Source: Amoebidium appalachense
Taxonomy: Eukaryota > Ichthyosporea
DNA length: 64,000 nucleotides
Direction: 5' to 3'
Assembly: GCA_963693365.1 (NCBI GenBank)
Contig: CAVNZM010000010.1
Coordinates: forward strand, 8,866,001 to 8,930,000
In this document: piece after piece, positions 1 through 11,843 of the stretch
How the letters are laid out: every line of letters begins with the position of its first letter
How positions within the stretch are numbered: the stretch's first letter is position 1
Program-made: the position numbers and the translations under genes
Notes under the pieces: model-generated
What the model saw: the letters and a program-made list of their open reading frames with translations, nothing else
Databases searched by the model: none
What the model was told of the DNA's origin: nothing

Positions 1-1
1 A

Positions 2-247
2 CTCGAGCTGGAGCTCAACTCAGTTAACGCCACGTGGGAGATGACAAGATACTCGGGGGTACCCCACGCCTTCACCGTGTGGGATGCACAGGGCGCATAC
101 ACCCCCCGTGCAGACATGCGCTCCTGGGCCAGTATGGAGGACTTCCTGTCTACTCTGTTTGGTTTGGACCTGAGAAGTCCGGAGCCCATGCCTTCAGATG
201 GGCCGGCATTTTTCGATTTTTTAGATGAGATGGGCCTAGAGTGGTAG
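2..247 (+). CDS. Dienelactone hydrolase family protein, C-terminal end (partial at window edge)
   Basis: The frame is open from base 2 to the TAG at 245-247, giving about 81 residues without a start, so the 5' part lies outside the window. The segment YSGVPHAFTVWDAQGAY followed by a RSW..M..FL stretch is the typical end of dienelactone hydrolase (alpha/beta hydrolase fold) proteins; the His of VPHAF would be the catalytic-triad histidine. Such enzymes hydrolyse dienelactones or related esters in the cytosol; the substrate here is unknown. The nucleophile Cys and acidic residue lie upstream and cannot be checked. No intron is visible in the part seen. Confidence 0.75.
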   Translation, partial: LELELNSVNATWEMTRYSGVPHAFTVWDAQGAYTPRADMRSWASMEDFLSTLFGLDLRSPEPMPSDGPAFFDFLDEMGLEW

Positions 248-969
248 ATGGGGATTTGTTGGCTCATAATGGGTCACGTTTTAAAATGAGTACCGTATGG
301 TGATTTTGAATGTATGTAAGCGGTGAAACCCACCTGAAAGAAGGGTATGAGTGAGTAGTGGTGGTTTGACTCCCCGCGGCTTGCAAGCTTTGCTGCTCGC
401 ACTCGTGCTGTGGGGGCAGCTTTTTCAACTTTAAAGTAATGAAGCTGACAGATAGGCTAGCACCTTCTATACTGGCCGCACAACGACTACGACTGCGCCT
501 ATAATAACCCTTTAAAGTACAATCTATCCGGCCTTCTGGACCGGCATCTATCTCGATACTGTCTTGCCTTCTAGACTTCGTCAACTCCAAATGTTATTCC
601 CCCCCCCCCCCCCCCCCCCCCCTTCGCCCACACACACATGTCACACGCCCTTTTTCGAAATTTCTACCACAGTGGGGCTCTACACAGCTGAGGGGACAAA
701 AGGTCAAGGGGTGGGTGGGTGAGGGGGCGGGGAAGGGGGGGAGGAGGTCGGAGGAGATGGAGCATATGAGATTGGGGCACCACCTGTGGCTGCTGGCCCG
801 AAGTATGAGTTATGTGAAACAAATATATAGCGCACCCCCCCCCCCCCCCCCACCCCCCCCCCCCCAAAAAAAAAAAAAAGAAAAGAAAAAAAAGTACCGT
901 ATAATACTTCCACTAGTTTTATTTGTTATCAGAGACTCAGTGGTGGTGGTGGTGGGCAGGGTGGGGAAG

Positions 970-1011
<42 letters not shown>

Positions 1012-1975
1012 GGATAGGATCCAAATCCGAGCCGAGGCCCTAGTGGAAATGATGTTTCAAGTTGGAATAGAACCTCGCAGTGCATTTAAATTAGGGCCGG
1101 GTTTGGGTAAGGCTTTTTTTCTTTTTTTTTTTTTTTTTGGGGGGGGGGGGGGGGGAATATTGCCCACCTCGAGCCCCCAGTCCCTTGGTACCACCTATAA
1201 CCTTTCGTTCAAGCTACCGTGAACAAACCTAGTATTTTGAAGGTTAAGGTTTTTTTTAAAAGGACTTTTAAAGACCCATTTTAAATATTTCTACACACAT
1301 ATGAGATCCGACCGGCTCCCCGCACCATATGCATAGTTTTTGGGATTTGTTGCATTGGCTGGTCATGGGGGTTATAATTATGTTATGGGTGGGGTTACTG
1401 CCCAGGCCTGGATTAATGAAGAGATTGCCAAGAAGTTCTGTAAAAAAAGGGCCATGGAGGACGTGGGTGGGTGCTTTTTTTCCCCCACCTTTCTTTTCGT
1501 TTGCAAGGGCGGCCCGCAGAGGGGGGGGGTGAAGGGGGGGGGGGGGGGGGAGGGGGGAGGGGAGGGGGGGGGGGGGGGAGAAGGGGGGGGGGGGGGGGGG
1601 GGGAGAAGGGGGGGGGGGGGGGGCTGTACAGGAGGTTTTATGTGGTACCAAGGGATTACGGACCCGCGTGGGAATTGTCTTGGCCTGCAAGTTCGCCCGT
1701 TTACGTTACGGCTCCAAATCTGTTATACTAAAATTGCTATCGACTCCCTACTTCTCATGGTTTTATTACGCCTTCATCTACGTGTACACCGTGGCACCCA
1801 CACTACTTCTCATGTGTAACTTGCAGGACCCCCCCCCCCCCCCCCCCCCTGTCCGCACCATATCCGGCACCGGTGCCGTGTAAAGCACACCCATACAGAC
1901 GCACAACTTGTGACCACAGACACATATGCCAGCAAAACACGCACGCACAAACCCCCATCTCCCATACACTGGAGA

Positions 1976-2152
1976 CACACAGCCACACACACACACACGT
2001 ACACACACACATGCACACCCGACACACACGCGTGACACACACACGTGTTACTGTACACACACACACACACACACATACACACAAACAACACACACACACA
2101 CACGCACACACACTGCATATACAATACACACATTCACACACACACACACGCT
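1976..2152. repeat. (CA)n-rich microsatellite
   Basis: CA dinucleotides with interruptions (ACGTAC, ATGC, AAACAAC) run through the interval. Confidence 0.9.
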
Positions 2153-2397
2153 CAAGTTACTCAACTGGTTCCCTCCCTCCCCCCCTCCCTCCTTTTTTTT
2201 TCACGCTTGCGGCTCCCCTAGGCCCATGGCCCCACACTAAATCTTATATATATAATAATCCAAGGCTCACCTTTAATAATGTACCAATTTAGCCACAAAG
2301 CCACTGGTCTTGATAATAGTTATGCCATTTTTGCAATGTATTTTGAGTCACTGTGTTTATAATGTTAATTAACTCCCTTTTATCGATCATTTTTCTC

Positions 2398-2507
2398 CTG
2401 CCTCTCTCCCCCTCAGCCTCTCCCGCCCCCTCCCCCCTTCCCCCCCTCGGCCCCTGCAACCCCCCGGCTCTCTCTCTCTCTCTCCCCCCCCCCAACCCCC
2501 CGAGCCT

Positions 2508-2549
<42 letters not shown>

Positions 2550-2757
2550 CCCCCCGCCCAGCCACTCTTGCACCCGAAGGGCCCACTGCAAATGCAAGCA
2601 TCCAGCCCCTGCCCCCCCCTTCCCCCCCCCCCCCCCCCCCCCCCCCCCCCGCTTCCCCTCTCCCTTCCCCCCCCCCCCCCCCCCCCACCACCACCACCAC
2701 CACCACCACCACCCCCCCCCTCCCCCCCCCCCCCCCCCCCCCCCCCACCCTCCTCCT
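2398..2757. repeat. C-rich low-complexity block
   Basis: About 360 bases of poly-C tracts separated by short T, G and CCA runs, including a (CCA)n run near 2685-2712. Opposite-strand ORFs give only poly-Gly, poly-Trp and poly-Pro. Confidence 0.9.
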
Positions 2758-3151
2758 TCGAGATCCCCTTTCATACATGCCTCCCCCCTTCTCCCCAAAG
2801 AGAAAAAAAATGTGGAGGGGGAAAAAACACCCGGTCCACGTACACGTCCTCCACGGTCCTCTTCGCAATTCACTCCTCTTACCCAGGCAGTCATCCCACC
2901 CCCCACACAATGCCCAGGACACTGGACCCGCCGATGAATTTCGCAACTTTCGCTGTGCGCTTCGGTACACAGAAGCGTACAGCTTGACACAGCTGACCCA
3001 TTTGTGTATCATTATAATTGCCAGTGGCGGCTCTATGGGTGTACGGTGAGGTTTTTTTCCCACTCTTCTGGGAATTAACGGATCCGTTAAGGAGAAGGAG
3101 GAGGAGAAGGAGGGAGGGAGGGGGGGGGGGGGGGGGAGGGGAGGGGACGGA

Positions 3152-3189
<38 letters not shown>

Positions 3190-3593
3190 GGGGGGGAAGA
3201 TTTCTGCTCATATACGAGGACCGGGGCCAAGAACCGGCAAGGCCTTCTTCTACTCGTGCACGTGTTTGTCCCAGACCTGAATCTAGGCCAGATCAGGCCA
3301 GATCTATGGTAATCTGTTCTAGCCAATCACACACTAGGGTCGAATCTTGATGCAGATCGGCCCAGATCCGCCGCTCTCAGCACCAATCGATGATAACTTT
3401 TTATAGTTTCCAAATCACCCCTGACAGTTAGTACTGCAGAAATCCTACGCCGCGCCAGGTCGAGTGGACTATAATCGTATAAATACGGGCGGTCATCTCC
3501 TAGCAGTGAAATTTCTGCATCGTGCGCAATATTGCTGTAGTGGACTTGACAGAACTTCTTGGGAACGCGGGAATCTCAGATGCTTTTCGGCTA

Positions 3594-3668
3594 CCAATCA
3601 GATAATGGCAGCCAGATCCAGCTCCACCAATCACAATCGCAGGCGCACTGCGCACCCAACTATATAAA
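3594..3668 (+). promoter_or_regulatory. CCAAT and TATA promoter of the Thr-rich gene
   Basis: Two ACCAATCA motifs (CCAAT at 3594 and 3627) precede TATATAAA at 3661-3668, 86 bases before the ATG at 3754. Further CCAAT-type motifs occur near 3317 and 3384. Order and spacing fit a class II core promoter. Confidence 0.65.
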
Positions 3669-3753
3669 CAGGCCGAGCTGCACACATTTTTCAGTTGCAT
3701 TTCAGTTCTGTGCATAATCCGCTCATACCCCCTGACACCAAACACACCCCACC

Positions 3754-5077
3754 ATGCACAGATCAATGTTTTTTGCCTCTGTTATTGTAGCCGGGGCCTC
3801 GCTGGCCGCCGGCCTACCCACCACTGCCATGGTGTGCCCGTACACGGACAGCGCCTGCACCAACAAGCCGCCCTTCGAGGCGGCATGCCGGCCTGGTGTC
3901 TTTGGGGCATGTGCGGCCAACCCCAGTTCGTTTGTAAGTTGGTACTCACGTATCGACTTTGACGGCAAAAAAATCACATTTAAGCGCTACAAAGACTCGG
4001 AGTGCAAGATCGAGGATGTGGCGTGGGCTCGCGAGACTAATGTTGGGGGCTGCCTGGGTCCGGTCGACAAAGTCTTCATGATCAAAGCATACCTGATGAT
4101 CACCCCGGACCCGGAGCCCACCACCACCACCACCACCACCACTACCACCAAGCCCACTACCACCACCACCACCACCACCACCACCACCACTACCACCAAG
4201 CCCACTACCACCACCACCACCACCACCACCACCACCACTACCACCAAGCCCACTACCACCACCATCACAACCACCACCAAACCAACCACTACCACCACCA
4301 CCACCACCACCACGCCCACTACAACCACCACCACCACCACCACCACCACCACCAAACCAACCACCACCACCACCACCACCACTACCACCAAGCCCACTAC
4401 CACCACCACCACAACCACCACCAAACCAACCACCACCACCACCACCACCACCGAACCAACCACCACCATCGCTACCACCACGTCCACGAAACTATCCACT
4501 GCCACCACCACCACAGCGGAGGCTTCAACTGCAATGAGCACCACCACCGCCACTACAACCAATCCCGACACGACCACCACCACAACAGCAGCGGCCACCA
4601 CCACCAATGACGTGCCAACCACTGCCACGATTGCACCCACCGCCATCCCTACGGGGACCATTCTCATGTGCCCATATATGGACAGCACGTGCAGCACCCC
4701 CCCACCCATCATGGGGGAGTGTCAGGAGCTGCCCCTCGATACCTGCAACAAGTCACCCACTCCCCTTGTCAGCTGGTCGGCCATCTTCACACTAGTGGAC
4801 GGCAAGGTTTCCTTCCGCCGCTTCAGTGATGCCGCATGTACCCTCGAGGAAACCGAGTGGGCCACCACAGCCCCTGCAGGTCCATGCCCCCCCCTCCCCC
4901 CCCCCCCCCTCCTCCCCTCCCCCCCCCCCCCCCCTCCCCCCTCCCCCCCCCCCCCCCCCCCGCCTCACACCCCTGGGGGATCCCCGCGCCGAAGCAGCAA
5001 CTCATGTCCCCTCCCTCCTTAGCCCCCCCTCACCTCCCCCCCCCCCCCCCTCCTCCCCCCTCTCCCCCCTCCCCCCC

Positions 5078-5111
<34 letters not shown>

Positions 5112-5768
5112 CACACACCCCAACCCCCCGTATGTACCATTTACCACTGGTATCAAACTCATGCCCATCCGATGCTCCCTCTCCTCCTCCCGGCCCTGCG
5201 TGCCATCTGAAATTTGTGTACGTGGCGTCACACGGGTAGTCTATCACTAAGTGAAAGGGCTTTGAGATGATGAAGTGATGTGTGCCCCACTCACAGCGGC
5301 CTTTTCATTATTATGCATGCAGGCTATCTGACTAACCCACTCTATGATATATATTGTGCAGGCGAATGCATGGGCCCCATCGAGAGGGTTGCTGATGTGA
5401 TCGAAGTCTTCATCAAGGCCATCCCAAAGGGCAGCGCAAACACAACAACAACAGCCACCCCCACAACCATCCCAACCACCACCACTACTCCTACCACCAC
5501 CACGCCTATTCTCACCACCATCACGCCTATTCCTACTACCGCCACCACCACCCAGGCCACCACACCTCTTCCCCCCACCAGCACCACGCAGACATTCACC
5601 CCCGAGCTCACAGCCACCTACACCGATGATGTGCCTGCAGCCACCACCACTACCGAGGCCACCAGCCAGAATGAACCAAACAAGAGAGAGAATGAGAATT
5701 TTGCTGCAGTGCATGGGCCAGCAACATGGCTTCTGGTTGCTGCTGCCGGGCTGGCCCTGGTGGTCTAG
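3754..5768 (+). CDS. Secreted Thr-rich two-module surface protein, probably GPI-anchored
   Basis: Two exons: 3754-4879 and 5362-5768 (intron GTCCAT...TGCAG, phase 1), 510 residues. The start ATG has context CACCATG and lies downstream of a TATA box. An N-terminal signal peptide (about residues 1-20) precedes a first Cys-containing module starting VCPYTDSAC and ending WARETNVGGCLGP. A threonine/proline linker of about 130 residues of TTT repeats follows. A second copy of the module starts MCPYMDSTC; its end, ETEWATTAPAG then ECMGP, is rebuilt exactly across the intron, which supports the splice. A second Thr-rich stalk and a hydrophobic tail (WLLVAAAGLALVV at the very C-terminus) resemble a GPI-attachment signal. 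The linkers are likely O-glycosylated, mucin-like. I do not recognise the module family; ligand and role are unknown. Confidence 0.75.
4117..4479 (+). repeat. (ACC)n coding trinucleotide repeat
   Basis: ACC/ACT codons broken by AAGCCC or AAACCA (Lys-Pro) encode the Thr stalk of the surface protein. Sub-blocks of about 60 bases repeat almost exactly, so length variation between strains is likely. Confidence 0.9.
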
Positions 5769-6290
5769 ATTGGCATATTCGGGCAAAATATATTCGAAGG
5801 AGTGTATGTGTGGGCGGTCTAGGTGATGATACTTATAATTATCAATTTGGGGCATGTCTCGGGCGAGTTCCTGTATGACTTATTTTAACTACGGTACTCA
5901 GTTCAACGGTTACAGTCGTATGCATAGAGATGGGACGGTCTGGATCTGGAGCAAAGTAACAAAGCCTTGCCGAGGGCTAAGCCTTGCAAGGGACCGCAAG
6001 GTCGGCTCTTGAATAGGCTATCTTTAACGTAATATCTAATGCTTAAAGGAGCCATCGTGCAAATGAGCATGCAACATAATAAAATGAAAGCCATATGCCA
6101 GGTTGAGGCAGATAGGCTTTTTCCCGCATGAGTGTTTATTATGATACATCACGCCGTCACATCCACATGGTCGGCCTGGCACAGTTAACATCATCCGCCT
6201 TGCTATTTCCTTGCCCATTTTAAAATTTCATTTCGGCCCCACACACAACATTATGTGTCCCCGTAGTAGTAACCCCTAACCCTCTTCCAA

Positions 6291-6291
<1 letters not shown>

Positions 6292-6345
<54 letters not shown>

Positions 6346-6357
6346 AAAAAAAAAAAA
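6292..6357. repeat. Compound C44-A22 homopolymer
   Basis: An uninterrupted C run (6292-6335) passes directly into an A run (6336-6357). It is one of about ten such C-then-A junctions in the window. Confidence 0.95.
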
Positions 6358-6540
6358 GAAAAAGGAATAAATAAAAAAAAATGAAACAAAAATAAATGGA
6401 AAATAGAAAACAAGGGGGCCGGGAAGGCGAAAGGGGTTGGGGTGGGGTCGGGTGAGTTGGGGGGCGGGGGTGCTTGTGCGTGCGCGCACATGTATGGACA
6501 GTGTTGTTGGTTTAGCATGCCATTGGCATGTTTTCCTTTT

Positions 6541-6580
6541 GTGTGTGTGTGTGTGCGCGCGTCCGTGCATGAGCTGTGTG

Positions 6581-6675
<95 letters not shown>

Positions 6676-6862
6676 TGTGTTTGTGTTTGTGTTTGTGTCT
6701 GATCCTGCGTTGTGTGTGCGGGTGTATGCGTGTATGTGTGTGCGCGTCCGTGTGTGTGTGTGTGTGTATGTGTGTGTGTTTGTGTTTGTGTCTGATCCTG
6801 CGTTGTGTGTGCGGGTGTATGTGTGTATGTGTGTGCGCGTCCGCGCGTGTGTGTATGTATGG

Positions 6863-6930
<68 letters not shown>

Positions 6931-6985
6931 ATGTGTTTGTGTGAGTGCATGTGTTTGTGTGTGTGGTGTGTGCTGTGTGTGTGTG
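6541..6985. repeat. (GT)n microsatellite with internal duplication
   Basis: Long GT runs are separated by a unit containing CTGATCCTGCGTTGTG that occurs twice (about 6700 and 6792), showing local duplication of a segment of roughly 92 bases. Confidence 0.9.
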
Positions 6986-8024
6986 TGTGTGTTTCACGGC
7001 CGTGGTGTGTGTGTATTGTGGGAGGGGGGGGGGGGGGGGGGGGGGTTGCAACGGTGTGTATGTAACACGGTGTCAGTGTGCCACAGCGCGTTGTGTGCGT
7101 GCGATTTGCCCTGGCAACACAGGACGATCAGGGTATTCTAAACTGTGTCAGCGCTTGACCGTGCACGTGCGCACATGCACTTCTTGCCTGGGCGCCGCAA
7201 ATCACATTGCTGTGCCACGTGGATGTGGGGTGCGTGCTGTGACCTTTCTTCGTTTGAAGCTGTGTGCTGTTTAATACATGTGTGTGTCTATACAGCTGGC
7301 CTCAAGTTGTCCCTGAAGCGGGCAGCTTTTTCTTTTTCCACTTGGTGGTGGATTTATGCACACAGGGTGAGGTAGCAGAATAATGATGAATATATCCAAC
7401 GTGGAAGGGGCGGAGGTAGGGCATGGCCCATGGTGGGTGGGGTTGGGTGGGGGCCGTTTGGGGGGGGGGGGGGGGGGGGGGGGGGGAGGGGGGCTGGACG
7501 CGTTTCTAGAGCTCTAAGGTGGCGTGTTGATCACTTTCAATGAATTAATCATGAAGCGTTTCGGTGGTTCAGCGAGAGGGTGTTTGTGGCCGCAGGTGCT
7601 GGTACTGTGGTTGTGAGCCTTCGGATCGTATCTGAGTGTGAAAGTGTGTGTGCAGCCAGCATGTGCTACCATATAGGCTATGCACAATAACTTGGCACTC
7701 GCACTCGCATATTCAGCCCCAACAACAGGAATTTTTGATGCGGTGCCCGTTGTGGATGGCCACATGGGTTGATCAAGCACAAAAAAAAACCGGGCCTGGC
7801 GTGCACATCTCAGTAGTACTACATCATCATGCTGCACACGAGGCGCAAGGCAACATGTTCCGTGTATGCCTTCCACTTCCGTGCCGGGCGGGCCCACGGG
7901 GTGGGCTATAATGCCGCTGTGGTGCCGCGCGCACGCAGCGGCCGCAGAACACTTTGAGCCGGTGCGTGCATGCGCCATGGTGCTTGCCCAATTGACAGTC
8001 ACGTGCCAGATTGAGAGCCGTCCG

Positions 8025-8063
8025 ATTGGCTGCAACATGACCGCGAGTGCGTATCTGTCCAAT
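8025..8063. promoter_or_regulatory. Paired CCAAT-type boxes
   Basis: An inverted CCAAT (ATTGG at 8025) and a direct CCAAT (8059) lie about 500 bases before the seven-helix gene start. They are candidate NF-Y sites, seen only as motifs. Confidence 0.35.
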
Positions 8064-8155
8064 AGGAAGGTTTCCAGTGAACTTCGGTGCGGCTTCACGG
8101 CCCATACAGCACGTAGACGGCAAGTTGGAGTAGTGCGAGGTTCAGCTGAGTAGAG

Positions 8156-8298
8156 GAACATATATATATGTGCCTAACCCAGCACATAGGGCGCACATAG
8201 GTAGGAACACACACGCTGCATAAGAAGAACATATATATATGTGCCTAGCCCAGCACATAGGGCGCACATAGGTAGGAACACACACGCTGCATAAGGAA
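8156..8298. repeat. Two 71-bp direct repeats
   Basis: The unit starts GAACATATATATATGTGCC at 8156 and again at 8227, the copies differing at about one base (CTAACCC versus CTAGCCC). They lie in the upstream region of the seven-helix gene and each carries a palindromic CATATATATATG. Confidence 0.9.
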
Positions 8299-8554
8299 AC
8301 CCTCAAGAAAAAGCGAAACGCTCTAGAGCCCAAGTGCACATGCGACATCCATTCGCCTGGATCCATGGTGTAGCCGGATCCGGGCCCAAGATCCCAAGCA
8401 TACTACGCATACACAACATACAGCACATCTGCAGTCACACTAGCGGGCAGGCACAGTCAGAAGTGTTCAGAAACCCCTAGCAGAGCGTCGTCATGCCCCC
8501 CCTCTAGCGTGTGTGCGTGGCGTTGCCACTATTGGCTCGCCATCAGCAGCCAAG

Positions 8555-11079
8555 ATGAGCCCAAGCCCGGTGGCCTACGTGCCTGCCTGTGTGTTCTTTG
8601 CGCTTGGCGCTCTGTGCGTGCTGTTTGTAGGCCTTGCTAACGTGGGCCTGTGCGTGCGGCGGTCTGCGCTGCGGCGGCACGGGCTGGGGGTGCTGCTCGT
8701 GCTGCAGTTGGGCATAGTGGGCCTGCTGCCGGCCTGCCTGTACGTGGCAGTGGCCATGCTGCCTAACGGGGGCAATAGCCAGGTCCAGTGGGTAAGTGCT
8801 GGGTTGGTTTTTTCTTTCTCTTTTCCTTTCTTTCTTTCTTTTCTTTCTTTCTTTTTTTGTTTTTTGAAAAATAGGGGGAAGGGGGGGGAGGGGAGGGAGG
8901 GGGAGCAGGGCGGGATTCGCAGGTGTGTGTGCATGCCTGATGTGCGTACGCTTGGCGGGAAGGGGGGAGGGGGGGGGGGGGGGTGTTACTCATGGCATTC
9001 GATTTGGAGTTCCCTGGTGCATGCACGTGAAACTCGTGCAGCAGAACCTAGCAATCAGGCTAGTGCCCGCTTTAGCCCCTCTTAGTAAAATCGTTGCAGA
9101 TCCACCTACACCTTACCATCACGATGATGTGTGAGAGGCATGTGAGCGATTGCCAACATTGTCACAAAGATAGCACAGGGTAATCAACTAACGAACCCGT
9201 CGGATGTACACGACACATTCAGGCCCTAACACACCCCTCCTCCCCCCCCCCCTCCCCGCGCCCTCCCCCCCTCCCCCCGCCGCCCCCCCCCCTCTCTGCC
9301 TACACACACAGACGCATGCACTGCAAACGGCCAGCGCTGCCGGGCTGCCCCTTGTGTTTGTGCCCGTGTGTGTGCTGTATGGGCGGCTGGCCATGGCCTA
9401 CCACGGCCACCCCCGGCTGTGCCCCCCCGGCTGGGTGTCTGCACTGAGTGTGGACCTGGCCGCCTACGGCCTCAGGTGGATGGTGGCCGTGCTGGGCGCC
9501 ACCCTGCTACCCCTCTATGCCCTGCTGCTGGCCCGTGAGGCACTGGTCCACAGCTGGCCTGACCCGAGTGTGTCTGTGGCTCGAATCCGTGTGGCCTACT
9601 ATGCACTGCAGCTGCTGCTGTTGCTGGGCTTTGCCGTGCTGGTGGGTGCCAAGTGTGCACTGAGTGCTATATATAGAATGGACCTCGCTAAGATTGGCAG
9701 GGAAAAGGGAGCTACATTTAGGGGAAGTAGCGGGAGGGGAGTGGGGGGAGGAGAAGGGGGGGGGGGGGGGGGGGGGGGAAGGCTGGTGGTGTTGGTGATT
9801 GCGGAGGGGTGGGATAGCTGTTATACCCCCCCCTTGGACCCCGCCTCCAACCCCCGCCCACTCCTACTTTTTTCTTTTCCTTTTTCCTTTTCTTTTTTTT
9901 TTTAAACTTGAAACTTGCATGCATTATATGGCAATATACTATTGGCCAACGTTTTGGTAATAGTCAGCTCCCCCCCTAGGTAAAAAAAAAAAAAGTGAGA
10001 AGAAGAAAAGAAAAGGCCTCGCCCATGGATGACTTCCCCCCCCACCTCCCCCCCTCCTCCCCCCCCCAAAATACACACACGCACACACATGTGCACACAC
10101 CGGAGGATGGGCTTTTTGTTTTGAAGAGTTTTTATGTCGCCATCTACATGCAAAATCAAACCTCGATATCCACCATTCGTCCCCGTCCCCTCCCCCCCCC
10201 CCCCCCCCCCCCCCCCCTTCCTCCCCCTTCCCCCCTCCGCCTCCTCTCTCCCCCTATACTATGTGTGCTTTTTTCCCTGCATATTATTTCCAGCACTTTG
10301 CTGATTATTGTCTGAACTTATACACCTAAACATGTGGGCCATTCTACCCCCAGGTTGTTCTACTCTGGCGTGTGCGTGGGGCCCTCAGACCGCATGACCT
10401 CGACCAGACCAGACAGCTTCTGGCCTACCTTATCACCTTCAGCACCCACTTTGCAATGCACGTGGTCTGTGCAACCACCATGCAGAGCCAACCGCCAGCC
10501 CTATGCACCCCGCCCTATCTGGCCATGGGGGTAGGGGTGTGCCTGGGCTTGTTGCTATTTTTAGCCATGGCCCTCTGGATAGCTAACTTCCGCATTGTGG
10601 CCCGGCGGGCAGCCACGGCATCGCGCACACACTCATTTGGAGCACGTGCAAGTATAGGAGACACTGGGCACGAGGGGCTGAGAGAGCTCTCCAACAGCAC
10701 CCTGCTTGCACAGAGTCTGGACTTTGCAATCAAGACAGGTCTTAGCAGCTACACCCCAAGGTCCAGCCTGTCTGGGCGCACCCCCCGACCCTCCATCTCC
10801 CACCCTAACAATGGCCCACACGCATCCCACGGCACCATGGGCCACACGAGACAGCTGTCAGCTGAAAGTGCACGTAGGGTGGTCACCCCCACGGGCTCAA
10901 TGCCACACCTGCACATGGGGGGAGGCACAGACACACACACGGGGGGGCCATGTGGAGACCTTGCATGCACACAGGCAGCATGCACGGCAACATACAGCCA
11001 CGGGCAGGACCACCTAACAATAGAGGATGGACGGCTAGGTGGTAGCAGCGAGACACTGCCTGGTCATGCCATGCTCTAG
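8555..11079 (+). CDS. Seven-transmembrane protein, candidate GPCR-like receptor
   Basis: Three exons: 8555-8791, 9312-9641 and 10354-11079, 430 residues. Intron 1 starts GTAAGT and intron 2 GTGGGT; both end in CAG and both are phase 0. Exon 1 encodes two hydrophobic helices (VPACVFFALGALCVLFVGL; GVLLVLQLGIVGLLPACLY), exon 2 three (GLPLVFVPVCVLY; WMVAVLGATLLPLYALLL; YYALQLLLLLGFAVL) and exon 3 two (LLAYLITFSTHFAMHVV; MGVGVCLGLLLFLAMALW). A hydrophilic tail of about 160 residues follows, rich in Ser, Thr and His. Seven helices with a short N-terminus and a long polar tail fit a G-protein-coupled receptor layout, but I see no DRY or NPxxY motif and cannot name a family. The gene ends in TAG. Confidence 0.65.
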
Positions 11080-11812
11080 GGTGAAATTTAGTAACATGTT
11101 TTCATTGGTGCAATATCATGGGTTTGTTTCGAGCACGCAGCTTCCATGGAGCACGTTTAGAGGACGAATGAACAAAGCATGCACAGTGTCACTGAGGCCT
11201 GGCTGTTTGACGCGGTTATGCAACCACACACGTAGATCCGGACTGCACAAATACGATGCCGCCAGGACTGAGGCACAGGCAGACATTTACATACACGTGA
11301 TTTGGATCTTGGCGAGAAAACACGGTTCTTTATTAGAAGTGCATGCATCTGCGAAATGCTGAATAATGTCTGATGCAGCTAGTTGTTTATGATAAATTTT
11401 ACAACACGTACTAGATTAGTTGGTGTGCAAGGCAACCAGATTAACCAGATGGCCTAGGCCCCAGAGCGCACACCATAATTGCTGGTGGTAGGGATGTGGC
11501 CAGTTAACGGTTTATGATTGTGTGAAAGGAGGGAATATGAAGATGCACGAAGGACCAGTTGATTGTGTTTTGTATCTGATGGGCCTGCATGTACGTGGTA
11601 TGCATCCCAGTGGCAAAAAGACGAAGTAAAAGGGTGTGCATGGCGCAACTGGCCGTTGTAGCTTTTGATTGGATCCGAATCACGTGCATTCCACAGTGTG
11701 GGGGTTGGTGCTGAGTGCAAGCACACTGCAATTTAGGCCATGCATGCGGGTGGGGAACAATATGTGCAGCGAGACGAGGACGGCTCAGGTGGTGTTGGTC
11801 ACTGTGGGATGT

Positions 11813-11843
<31 letters not shown>

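Larger units (their letters stand above)
248..3593. other. Intergenic, low-complexity DNA
   Basis: No gene is supported. The stretch holds homopolymer tracts (poly-C at 600-622, C-then-A at 838-894, poly-G at 977-1012, T-then-G at about 1119-1155), a G-rich block at 1518-1623, poly-C at 1831-1849 and a purine/G-rich block at 3090-3195. Long ORFs here are only translations of these repeats. Confidence 0.7.
5769..8024. other. Intergenic, repeat-rich
   Basis: No gene is supported. It holds the C/A compound tract at 6292-6357, a long GT microsatellite, poly-G at 7023-7045 and about 7460-7486. A 215-codon minus-strand ORF at 7514-8161 has no recognisable domain and runs through a promoter-like segment. 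Confidence 0.6.

Noticed and set aside
5930-6030. Possible tRNA or structured RNA around repeated GCCTTGC/GCAAGG words
   Set aside because: No cloverleaf with conserved T-loop and acceptor stem could be built.
7514-8161. 215-codon minus-strand ORF
   Set aside because: No domain, unusual composition, and it crosses CCAAT motifs upstream of the seven-helix gene.
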